Below, in pieces: positions 1-6,774 of a DNA stretch of 17,631 nt. Both the position numbers and the translations under genes were made by a program. The notes beneath the pieces were generated by a model that saw only the letters and a program-made list of their open reading frames with translations, searched no databases and was not told where the DNA came from. This DNA comes from Hyphomicrobiales bacterium. Its GTDB lineage: Bacteria; Pseudomonadota; Alphaproteobacteria; Rhizobiales; Devosiaceae. The DNA lies in contig JALSJY010000124.1 of assembly GCA_026989045.1 (NCBI GenBank), forward strand, positions 1 through 17,631, read 5' to 3'. How positions within the stretch are numbered: position 1 is the first letter of the stretch; each line of letters begins with the position of its first letter.

Positions 1-231
1 GAGCCAAGCTGTAATTGTGCCAATGAATGCCGTTAATACTGCCATGCCAATCAACAAGATAATTGTTGTTTGAGAGGCATGAGGAATAACGTTTTTTATA
101 ATATGAGTGAATGAATCAAAATCACCACTAAATGCTATAATAATAAGCGTGATTATTGGCATGACAACAGCCAAGGATATACCAAAACTGGCTATTGTCA
201 TGCCGTTAAATCTTGCTCGGGTTTTTATCAA
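1..231 (-). CDS. fbpB: Iron(III) ABC transporter permease, N-terminal fragment
   Basis: The gene is cut off by the window edge; about 77 codons are visible. The translation contains two hydrophobic stretches (ASFGISLAVVMPIITLIII and TTIILLIGMAVLTAFIGTI), as expected for the start of a multi-spanning FbpB-type inner-membrane permease. That family moves Fe3+ handed over by the periplasmic protein FbpA, powered by a cognate ATPase not seen here. It lies directly downstream of fbpA on the same strand. The reading frame opens with TTG at 231, overlapping the fbpA TGA stop by two bases, which suggests translational coupling. An in-frame ATG at 201 is the alternative start; neither has a strong Shine-Dalgarno sequence. 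The family assignment rests mainly on context and hydrophobicity, because the conserved permease EAA loop is outside the window. Confidence 0.68.
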   Translation of the reverse strand, partial: MIKTRARFNGMTIASFGISLAVVMPIITLIIIAFSGDFDSFTHIIKNVIPHASQTTIILLIGMAVLTAFIGTITAWL

Positions 232-1268
232 TTATCAAACCCAACCTCATCTACTAAGCGTGAAGCTAAAGCGCTGTTTTTTGCTATTATTTCAAGCGCT
301 AAATCATCTGGTTTAAATTCACCAAAAGAAGCAACAATCGTTGATGTTTTTACCCCCGGCTTAACTGGATATTCAAATACTTTCTCAGCGTAAATTTCTT
401 GTGCTTTTTCACTTGCTAAAAACTCCATAAACTCAAGCGCCGCTGCAGGGTTTGGTGCATATTTTGCCATAGCCATACCAGAAAGATTTACATGAGTGCC
501 ACGCCCCTCACTATTTGGGAATAATATTTTAACCGACGCTTCCCAATCCTTTTGCTCTGGATTTTCTTCATTAGTGCGCATCAAACCAGCATAATAAGTA
601 TTACCCAAAGAAATATCACACTCGCCTGAATAGATAGACTTTATCTGAGCACGATCATTTCCCGTCGGCTTTCTAGCTAAATTAGCTTTAACGCCTTTTA
701 GCCATTGTTTGGTTTTCTCTTCACCATTATGAGCAATAAGCGAAGCAAAAAGCGCAATATTATAAGCATTTTGTCCAGAGCGAGTACAAATGCGACCTTT
801 CCATTTGGGCTCAGCTAGCTCTTCATAGGTAATTGAATTTTGCTCAACCCGCTCACGAGAAGCAAAAACAACTCTAGCGCGAGTTGTTAGGCCAAACCAA
901 TTCCCATCACTATCACGATATTGCAAAGGAATATTTGCATCGATTAGCTTACTATTTACACTTTGCGTAACACCTGCATTTTTCAATTCCACTAAACGTG
1001 AAATATCAACACTTAAAATTACATCAGCAGGGGAGTTTCTTCCCTCAGCCTTAACTCTTTCAAGCAGACCCTTGCTTAAATATAGTGCCTTTACTTTTAT
1101 TCCCGTTTCATTGGTAAACTCTTCAAGCAAAGGAGCAATAAGCTCAGCTTGGCGGTATGAATAGATATTTAGTTTTTCTGTAGCAAAGGACGGCGAAATA
1201 GCAGTTGAAACTCCAATCGCACTTAAAGCCATTATAAAGGTAGTTTTTATATTATAAAATTTTTTCAT
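228..1268 (-). CDS. fbpA: Fe(3+) ABC transporter periplasmic substrate-binding protein
   Basis: This 346-residue protein is the usual length for FbpA/AfuA/FutA ferric-binding proteins. Residues 1-29 form a Sec signal peptide (Lys-Lys, hydrophobic core, cleavage near SFA|TEK). The mature protein opens with LNIYSYR, the typical first strand of class II iron-binding proteins. GNTYYAGLM contains the adjacent tyrosines Y225-Y226 that coordinate Fe3+ in the family, and ICTRSGQNAYN (160-170) matches the conserved inter-lobe segment. It captures free ferric iron in the periplasm and delivers it to the permease encoded immediately downstream. The ATG at 1268 is preceded by a good Shine-Dalgarno (AGGAAAG, 3 bases before the ATG). 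A sigma70-like promoter and an Irr-like palindrome lie in the 194-base gap upstream, pointing to iron-responsive expression. Confidence 0.93.
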   Translation of the reverse strand: MKKFYNIKTTFIMALSAIGVSTAISPSFATEKLNIYSYRQAELIAPLLEEFTNETGIKVKALYLSKGLLERVKAEGRNSPADVILSVDISRLVELKNAGVTQSVNSKLIDANIPLQYRDSDGNWFGLTTRARVVFASRERVEQNSITYEELAEPKWKGRICTRSGQNAYNIALFASLIAHNGEEKTKQWLKGVKANLARKPTGNDRAQIKSIYSGECDISLGNTYYAGLMRTNEENPEQKDWEASVKILFPNSEGRGTHVNLSGMAMAKYAPNPAAALEFMEFLASEKAQEIYAEKVFEYPVKPGVKTSTIVASFGEFKPDDLALEIIAKNSALASRLVDEVGFDN

Positions 1269-1313
1269 TTTCTTTCCTAACTCATGAGGTTCAAAGTCTC
1301 AGGTAGCAAGTAT

Positions 1314-1341
1314 GTTTTATGGCAGAAATTTTTACTGTCAA
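1314..1341 (-). promoter_or_regulatory. Probable sigma70-type promoter of fbpA
   Basis: Read on the minus strand, a perfect -35 hexamer TTGACA (1341-1336) is followed after 16 bases by TAAAAC (1319-1314), a 4/6 match to the -10 consensus. Transcription would start near 1307, giving a leader of about 39 bases before the fbpA ATG. This is a consensus match only. Confidence 0.5.
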
Positions 1342-1381
1342 GAATTATGTAAAAACAATAGCTTAGATGCAGTGAGGTCAG

Positions 1382-1398
1382 TTTAGAACTATTCAAAA
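1382..1398. promoter_or_regulatory. Putative Irr box (ICE-type iron control element) upstream of fbpA
   Basis: TTTAGAA-CTA-TTCAAAA is an inverted repeat with 3-base spacing and one mismatch between arms. It agrees at all but one defined position with the Irr operator consensus as recalled for Rhizobiales (TTTAGAA-N3-TTCTAAA). Irr is a Fur-family regulator that senses haem and iron status. The site is centred about 83 bases upstream of the predicted fbpA start of transcription, upstream of the -35 box. That position would suit activation under iron limitation better than simple occlusion. The consensus is recalled from the literature and the function is inferred. Confidence 0.5.
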
Positions 1399-1462
1399 TC
1401 AATTTTAAATAATGAAGAAAAAACAAACATTTAGAAAATTTACGCTATTGGCTTTAGCAAAA

Positions 1463-4012
1463 TTATTTTATATTTGACTCAGAAACTAACGATGCAGGAA
1501 TTTGCAAAGAAAAAGTTGTGCCATCGCTAATATTTGGCTCAATATTTAAAGTGCAGGTGTTTATTGCAAGTAATGAACGCGTTAAAGACAGACCAACGCT
1601 AGAAATAACTGGTGATTTTATTGCTCCAGAAGCATTTTTTTCATCACGAAAAACTACAAAATTATTCAAATCATCTTCGCTATTCACACCAGAATCACGA
1701 ATATGAATATTGATTGCTCCGTTATTTTGACGTTGAGCAGAAATCACAACCTGCTCACCCCTTGGTGTTTGCTCAATTGCAGAAGCAATTAAATTTAGAA
1801 TAGCTTGTTCTAAAGAGGCCTCATCGGCTTTTATTCTACCCAATTTACTCGAAATAGCACTGCGAATTAAAACCTGCTCATCACTCGCCATCGACCTAGT
1901 TCTAAAAAGGCACTTTTCAAGCAATAAAGTTAGATCAAAATCTTGTTGAATTGGTTGATATTGGGCATCACTAAGTTTGGTAATTGTTTCTAAATCATCA
2001 ATCACACTCAGCAATTCATAGCCAGCAACTTTTATATCTTTTGCATATTCCTCATATCGCTCATTATTAGAAACATTAAAAGTGGGAGCGCTTATAAGCT
2101 CTGAAAAACCAATTATTGTATTTAAGGGGCGACGCATAGAGCGGCTTAAATTTTCTAATATTTCTGGCTCAACACCAGAAAAATCTTTTTTATGCATTTT
2201 GGCGCTAATTTTCACTTCTTTAATTATACCAAAATAAGAACTGATAATTCCTGCACGCCCCTCAGCAAAAAGAAGTATTTCAATATTTTCATCGATTGTT
2301 TTTAATAATACAACTGGCTGTTCACTTTGAGCAGACTTAGCGTCACGCTCTAAGAAAAAGCGTAATTCCACTATATTATCTGGTTGAATTATTTCACTTA
2401 AAGGCCGACCCATTAGCTCGCTAGTTTGGCAGTTTAGCATTTGGGCTGATTTTTCATCAACACTAGTAATTACGGCAGATCGATTGGTAATAAAAAATCC
2501 GCTTTCTTTAACTCTAGCATAACTAGACACAAAATCTCGCACCGCAAGTTTTGTTGCTTCAATATTGCTTACATTTGCAATATTTTCCTCTTGCCTATTT
2601 GCACTAAGCAAAAAAGAAGATTTTCCCTGCCAAGTAATTACCTGCAAGCGAGCATTCACCCTAACATGCATACCATTTTGCTTTACTAAATGAGTAATGG
2701 GGCCAACGGAGGCTTCTTCTTGAGTTGATTTTGATGATGGAAATAATGAAGCAAGCCCAGCTTCTCTTAAAGATGCTAAATCATCATATCCTGTAAGTTT
2801 CATTATTTCTCTATTAGCAAATAATATTTGCTGATCACGAAAAATAACCAAACCAAGAGGTAAGCGATTAAGAATCAACGTCTCTTGCGGAATATTTACT
2901 AATGAACTTGCTGAAGGGCTTTTTTGCTCCCTTGCTATAAAAGGCGCCTTTGGAGTTATCGATGTTATATTTTGTCTCTCAGCTTTATTTGCAAACTTTT
3001 CCTCTTTTTTGGCTTCAACATCCGATTGTTGTTTATCTTTTGCTGTTTTTTTCAATAATATTCTTGAGAGCTCTTCAAAATTATAATTACTAGTTTTTTC
3101 ATTCTTCGTGATAATTCCTGCAATTGACTGCCCCGCGCCCTCTTGTTCTACATTATCCTGCTCTAACATTTCTGAATGTTTAGAAACTAAACTATCTTGC
3201 TCATAACTTTCATCAAAGGCTTTTTCAAATCCCCTGCCAGTTACCTGCCATAAAATATTTTCCTCTTGCGTTTCTTTTTGTAGTTTTTCTTGTATCTCTT
3301 TTTTTGCTAGCTCTATTTCAGCTTCTCTCTCTTTAATAACTAAAGACGTCAGATCACGTAGTTTAGCAGGTTTTAACGCAGAGTCTGACTTATCCTTTGT
3401 TATTTTACTTTGCTTCTTGCGCTTGGGATTAAGCAATAAAATAAGACTAAAGGCTTTTTTACCAACATTAAATTCTAAAATGTCACTTCCATTTGGTCTA
3501 ATCTTACTTATTTCATTATGCTTAAACTGCTTCAACTCATATTCAGAACCAGCTATTGGCTTTTTCTTATTATCAAACACAATAAAGCCAATATCAGGAG
3601 CAAACAGATGTCTAATAACATCTTGTGACATTGCATATTTCTTTATCAATTGCTTCTTTATTTTATCAACGCCGATGATAAGCAAAGCTTTTTCATTATC
3701 ATTTAAATCAAGCGGTTTGCAACTGCATGTTAAAAATACCTGATTATCTTTACTGCCAAATCGTAATCTTGCAAGGCTAGCGCGACCAACTGGCACGAGT
3801 TTTAAAATATGACTAAGCTGAGTTTTTAATGAATGTGTAAGCGGAGCAAGCTCAACATTATTATCCTTTTGCTTGGCATTTAACAAATGGGCAGCTGGAT
3901 TACACCATAAGAGCTTTGCTCCATTTTCTGAATATAGCCATACTGGTCGGCTATCGCTAAAAAAGCTAATAGCCTGTTTTGCCGCACTGGTTTTTATCCA
4001 ATCATTATTCAT
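1463..4012 (-). CDS. Soluble PAS-domain histidine-kinase-like protein (PdhS/DivL type) lacking the phospho-acceptor histidine
   Basis: This 849-residue protein has no transmembrane segment. The visible layout is an N-terminal PAS-like region (about 20-120), a basic and charged coiled-coil stretch (about 195-350), a PAS domain (about 376-475), a second PAS domain (about 500-600), a DHp segment (about 617-690) and an HATPase-like domain (about 725-843). The DHp helix RRPLNTIIGFSELI closely resembles the PleC/DivJ/PdhS/DivL family that controls cell-cycle signalling in Alphaproteobacteria. The residue aligned with the phosphorylated His is Arg624 (LSRSMRRP instead of LSHELRTP), and the acidic residue after it is Ser. 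The ATP-binding domain is also altered: the key N-box Asn aligns with Ser744, while Asp773 of the G1 box (DSGVN) remains, and the G2 glycine loop is reduced (SSVGLSL). It is therefore probably a pseudokinase or conformational regulator like DivL, which has Tyr at this site. The ATG at 4012 has only a weak Shine-Dalgarno. The partner is unknown. Confidence 0.82.
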   Translation of the reverse strand: MNNDWIKTSAAKQAISFFSDSRPVWLYSENGAKLLWCNPAAHLLNAKQKDNNVELAPLTHSLKTQLSHILKLVPVGRASLARLRFGSKDNQVFLTCSCKPLDLNDNEKALLIIGVDKIKKQLIKKYAMSQDVIRHLFAPDIGFIVFDNKKKPIAGSEYELKQFKHNEISKIRPNGSDILEFNVGKKAFSLILLLNPKRKKQSKITKDKSDSALKPAKLRDLTSLVIKEREAEIELAKKEIQEKLQKETQEENILWQVTGRGFEKAFDESYEQDSLVSKHSEMLEQDNVEQEGAGQSIAGIITKNEKTSNYNFEELSRILLKKTAKDKQQSDVEAKKEEKFANKAERQNITSITPKAPFIAREQKSPSASSLVNIPQETLILNRLPLGLVIFRDQQILFANREIMKLTGYDDLASLREAGLASLFPSSKSTQEEASVGPITHLVKQNGMHVRVNARLQVITWQGKSSFLLSANRQEENIANVSNIEATKLAVRDFVSSYARVKESGFFITNRSAVITSVDEKSAQMLNCQTSELMGRPLSEIIQPDNIVELRFFLERDAKSAQSEQPVVLLKTIDENIEILLFAEGRAGIISSYFGIIKEVKISAKMHKKDFSGVEPEILENLSRSMRRPLNTIIGFSELISAPTFNVSNNERYEEYAKDIKVAGYELLSVIDDLETITKLSDAQYQPIQQDFDLTLLLEKCLFRTRSMASDEQVLIRSAISSKLGRIKADEASLEQAILNLIASAIEQTPRGEQVVISAQRQNNGAINIHIRDSGVNSEDDLNNFVVFRDEKNASGAIKSPVISSVGLSLTRSLLAINTCTLNIEPNISDGTTFSLQIPASLVSESNIK

Positions 4013-4312
4013 TTTATTTCATTATACTTATTTTATTGTGCCAATATGAAACACAATTTATAAAAACTTTATGTTTCATTAAGTTATAGTGTTACACGCA
4101 CACGGTCTAGATGAAGCATAGTGGATTTTAATACAAATGAAGTTATAGTTAATGGGTGAAGTTAACTAATTTAACTTTATTAAAATGCAAAGTTTTTCAA
4201 ATTAAAGCATAAAAATTTTTAATAAAGCAAAGTTTTTTAACAAAGAAAGAAATCAACTCTTGTCACATTGATAAACTAGCCTTATGTTCCGCCCGACTTA
4301 ATAAGTCTTTGT
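4013..4312. other. AT-rich intergenic region between the PAS kinase gene and tRNA-His
   Basis: This 300-base divergent gap has no convincing open reading frame. It holds TTAA tetramers at 4149, 4162, 4171 and 4180, three of them spaced 9 bases apart, and a direct repeat GCAAAGTTTTT at 4187-4197 and 4227-4237 (40-base period). Read leftward, TATAAT lies about 13 bases upstream of the kinase ATG but has no good -35. The right end carries the tRNA promoter. Confidence 0.5.
4260..4288 (+). promoter_or_regulatory. Probable promoter of tRNA-His
   Basis: TTGTCA (4260-4265) and TATGTT (4283-4288) are separated by exactly 17 bases. The predicted transcription start is near 4295, about 18 bases upstream of the mature tRNA 5' end at 4313. 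This is a consensus match only. Confidence 0.45.
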
Positions 4313-4389
4313 GCCGCCTTAGCTCAGTTGGTTAGAGCGCTAGAATGTGGATCTAGAGGTCCCCCGTTCAATTCGGGGAGGCGGTACCA
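4313..4389 (+). tRNA. tRNA-His (anticodon GTG), alphaproteobacterial type without G-1
   Basis: A full cloverleaf can be drawn. The acceptor stem GCCGCCT pairs with AGGCGGT, the D stem is GCTC/GAGC, the anticodon stem CTAGA/TCTAG encloses loop ATGTGGA with anticodon GTG, and the T arm is CCCCG-TTCAATT-CGGGG. Discriminator A73 is followed by an encoded CCA. Nearly all tRNA-His genes have an extra G-1 opposite C73. Here position -1 is T (4312), the first pair is G1:U72 and the discriminator is A. This matches the derived tRNA-His of many Alphaproteobacteria such as Caulobacter and the rhizobia, whose HisRS uses different identity elements. It stands alone on the plus strand. Confidence 0.97.
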
Positions 4390-4403
4390 TTCAAACCAAA
4401 CAA

Positions 4404-4421
4404 AATGCTATATTAAGCATT
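4404..4421. terminator. Small inverted repeat between converging tRNA-His and pyrD
   Basis: AATGCT and AGCATT are perfect 6-base arms around ATATTA. The hairpin sits between the 3' ends of tRNA-His and pyrD, where a bidirectional terminator would be expected. The stem is AT-rich and no long T run follows, so termination is uncertain. Confidence 0.3.
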
Positions 4422-5582
4422 CTAAATCCCACCCTTGCCGCTTGCCCATTCATCAACAGAAGTGCCAACAAGTCCACTAACGTTATCAACTTTAGTTCGT
4501 GTCACTTCTTTTTCTAAACCAAGTTTTATTTCATCAAGCAATTCCATACCCTGATAAACCAACGCCGAATATAGCTGAATAGCGTTTGCCCCTGCATTCA
4601 TTTTTGCAATTGCGCTTTTTGCTGAGTGAATTCCACCAACTCCGATTATTGGCATTTCAGAGCCAATTCTTTGTCGCATCTGCGCCAAACGCATAGTTGA
4701 GAGGTTAAATAATGGCTTGCCTGAAAGGCCACCCATTTCAGAGCTATTTTCTTCTGCCTCAATCATATTGCGTGAAATTGTGGTGTTTGAAATTATCAAA
4801 CCATCAAGATCGCTTTGCAACACAAGTTTTGCAATTTCATCAAGCTCTTTTTCGTCTAAATCAGGAGCTACTTTTAAAAAAACTGGTACAAATATTTTTG
4901 CCCTTGTCCTCTCAGCTAACACCTCGTTAAGCAAGCGTTTTAATGCTTCATAAGATTGCAGGTCTCGCAAACCCTTGGTGTTGGGAGAAGATATATTTAT
5001 CGTTAGATAATCAGCAACATCTGCAAAACGCTTCACCCCTTTTACATAATCAGCAACAAAATCCTCGCTATCTTTATTAGCGCCAATATTTACTCCAACA
5101 ATATTACTATTAGAATGATTTTTTGCCTGTTTTTTTAATCTTTGATAAGCCGCCTCATGCCCCTCATTATTAAACCCCATACGATTGATAATGGCTTGAG
5201 ATTGAGTAAGGCGAAACAAGCGCGGTTTTTCATTGCCCTCTTGAGAGTATGGCGTGATAGTTCCTACCTCACAAAAGCCAAAACCAATCTGCCCTAATGC
5301 TGCGCTAACTTGCGCATTTTTATCAAATCCTGCTGCCATACCAATTGGATTTCTAAGCTCCAGCCCACAAATATTGGTTTTTAATTTTTCACTATCAACG
5401 CTGGTTTGCACAGGAGTCACTCCCATTCTCAACGCTGCTATTGTTGTTTGATGCGCAATTTCAGGATCCATTTTTAATAAGCTATCACGCGTCATGCTCT
5501 TCACTTTATCAGAGCGCAAAAAAGAGCCAAGCGACTTACCAAGCACAGAGCCAATCGAGACTCCAATTGAAGGAGGTTTCAT
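4422..5582 (-). CDS. pyrD: Dihydroorotate dehydrogenase (quinone), class 2
   Basis: This enzyme oxidises dihydroorotate to orotate in pyrimidine synthesis, using FMN and passing electrons to membrane quinone. Family motifs appear in order: DPEIAHQ in the N-terminal membrane-associated part, NPIGMAAGFDKN, EVGTITPYSQEGNEKPR, INRMGFNNEG, GVNIGANK, NISSPNT with the catalytic-base serine of class 2 enzymes, FLKVAPD, IISNTTI, GLSGKPLF and the FMN-phosphate motif GVGGIHS. The ATG at 5582 overlaps the TGA of the upstream DUF952 gene as ATGA, a classic coupled start, so I chose it over the in-frame TTG at 5591. At 386 residues it is slightly longer than usual, with about 30 extra N-terminal residues before the conserved helix. 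Confidence 0.95.
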   Translation of the reverse strand: MKPPSIGVSIGSVLGKSLGSFLRSDKVKSMTRDSLLKMDPEIAHQTTIAALRMGVTPVQTSVDSEKLKTNICGLELRNPIGMAAGFDKNAQVSAALGQIGFGFCEVGTITPYSQEGNEKPRLFRLTQSQAIINRMGFNNEGHEAAYQRLKKQAKNHSNSNIVGVNIGANKDSEDFVADYVKGVKRFADVADYLTINISSPNTKGLRDLQSYEALKRLLNEVLAERTRAKIFVPVFLKVAPDLDEKELDEIAKLVLQSDLDGLIISNTTISRNMIEAEENSSEMGGLSGKPLFNLSTMRLAQMRQRIGSEMPIIGVGGIHSAKSAIAKMNAGANAIQLYSALVYQGMELLDEIKLGLEKEVTRTKVDNVSGLVGTSVDEWASGKGGI

Positions 5583-5935
5583 TTTAGCCAACCCAAATCT
5601 GTTTCACCATTATCGTCAACTTCTAAAACTCTAAAAAACTCAACCATATTCATTTTCAACTTATCATAAAAATGAGGGAATAATGCCCCACCACGAGAGA
5701 CTTCCCACTTAAGATTTTCAGCAATATTTTTGGTATTAACTGCAAAAATAACAAGCTCGCCATGCCCCTTAAAATGCAGGCTTAATGTTTGGGCTAACTG
5801 CTCTTTAGTTGAAAAATGTATATAGCCATCATTTATATCAATTGGCATGCCTTCAAGAATGCCTAATTGCAAAGACTTTTGCCAAATTTCTACAGTAGTA
5901 ATTTTATAAATATATTCTGCTTGATTTTCATTCAT
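5579..5935 (-). CDS. DUF952 family protein
   Basis: This 118-residue protein has the marks of DUF952: IYKITTVEIW at the start, DGYIHFST in the middle, and LKWEVSRGGALFPHFY near the C-terminus. The biochemical role of the family is unknown. The fold is compact and soluble, with no signal peptide or membrane segment. It overlaps pyrD by four bases (ATGA), so the two are almost certainly cotranscribed and coupled. I recall the DUF952-pyrD pairing from other Rhizobiales genomes. The ATG at 5935 has no clear Shine-Dalgarno. A TATAAT hexamer lies at 5960-5955, only about 20 bases upstream, so the mRNA leader would be very short. Confidence 0.88.
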   Translation of the reverse strand: MNENQAEYIYKITTVEIWQKSLQLGILEGMPIDINDGYIHFSTKEQLAQTLSLHFKGHGELVIFAVNTKNIAENLKWEVSRGGALFPHFYDKLKMNMVEFFRVLEVDDNGETDLGWLK

Positions 5936-6074
5936 AAACTATCATTATTCAATCATTATAAAGTTAGCAAGCTATCCTTTTACCCCCCTTTACAAAAGCT
6001 ATCAAAATCAGGCATAATAGGATTATTTACTGCTTTTGGGATAAATTTCCTAAATGCAATATCCTTTTTAACTC

Positions 6075-6090
6075 TTATCTAACAAGATAA
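6075..6090. promoter_or_regulatory. Perfect palindrome upstream of the S24 regulator (candidate autoregulatory operator)
   Basis: TTATCT-AACA-AGATAA has perfect 6-base arms and ends 14 bases before the ATG of the downstream LexA-like repressor. Repressors of this class usually bind their own promoter region, so an operator role is plausible. No gene other than the regulator lies immediately beside it. Inference only. Confidence 0.4.
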
Positions 6091-6104
6091 CAAAAGACAA
6101 AAAC

Positions 6105-6746
6105 ATGCTTGATCACAATTCTATATGGCAGGCTATTGATATGTTGGCAGAACGCCATAAGCTATCAACTTCGGCCTTAGCTCGCCTTGCAGGACTTGAT
6201 TCAACAGCTTTTAACAAATCCAAACGCCTAAGCAAAGATGGCCGTGAACGCTGGCCTTCAACTGAAAGCATTGCGAAGGCACTTGCTGCTACAAATGAGG
6301 ACTTTGATAGTTTTTGGGCAAGTAGCGGCTCTTATTCTCAATCACCTCCTAATACTTCTGTTGCAACAGTTCCATTGCTAGGCTTTGCACAGGCGGGCGC
6401 AGGTGGATTTTTTGATAGTGGTGGCTTTCCTGTTGGTCAGGGTTGGGACGAAATAAAAATACCAGGCCATAGTGATGAAAGCACTTATGCCTTAGAGGTA
6501 TCTGGTGATAGCATGATGCCACTTTATCGAAATGGTGATATTATAATTATTTCGCCTATTGAGCAATTACGCCGAGGAGATCGTGTAGTGGCTCGCACAA
6601 ATGATGGAGAGGTAATGGCTAAAATATTACATCGTCAAAGTGAAAAACAAGTAGAGCTTCACTCACTAAACCCAGAGCATGATCCACGCATCATAAAAAG
6701 CAAAGACCTAGATTGGATAGCGCGGATACTTTGGGCAAGCCAATAG
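6105..6746 (+). CDS. XRE/HTH regulator with LexA-like S24 self-cleavage domain
   Basis: This 213-residue cytoplasmic transcription factor has an N-terminal helix-turn-helix domain (about 8-70; LSTSALARLAGLDSTAFNKS is the probable recognition segment), a short linker, and a C-terminal S24 peptidase fold (about 88-213). The catalytic dyad is visible as Ser136 in VSGDSMMP and Lys173 in EVMAKIL. Their spacing of 37 residues equals that of E. coli LexA (S119/K156). AQAGAGG (95-101) contains Ala-Gly bonds suited to RecA-stimulated self-cleavage. It resembles phage C2/PrtR-like repressors and a widespread alphaproteobacterial regulator of unknown regulon. No phage genes flank it, so it is probably a resident chromosomal regulator. 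A palindrome just upstream suggests autoregulation. The ATG at 6105 has only a weak A-rich Shine-Dalgarno. Confidence 0.9.
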   Translation: MLDHNSIWQAIDMLAERHKLSTSALARLAGLDSTAFNKSKRLSKDGRERWPSTESIAKALAATNEDFDSFWASSGSYSQSPPNTSVATVPLLGFAQAGAGGFFDSGGFPVGQGWDEIKIPGHSDESTYALEVSGDSMMPLYRNGDIIIISPIEQLRRGDRVVARTNDGEVMAKILHRQSEKQVELHSLNPEHDPRIIKSKDLDWIARILWASQ

Positions 6747-6774
6747 ATTTAATTCAGCTCATATTTAATTACCC

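Noticed and set aside
3417..3743. 108-codon plus-strand frame antisense to the pseudokinase gene
   Set aside because: Low-complexity hydrophobic translation with no start context; it is the antisense shadow of a conserved domain gene.
4149..4183. CtrA binding site
   Set aside because: TTAA pairs are spaced 5 or 9 bases rather than the required 7, so no proper site is present; kept only as a low-interest observation.
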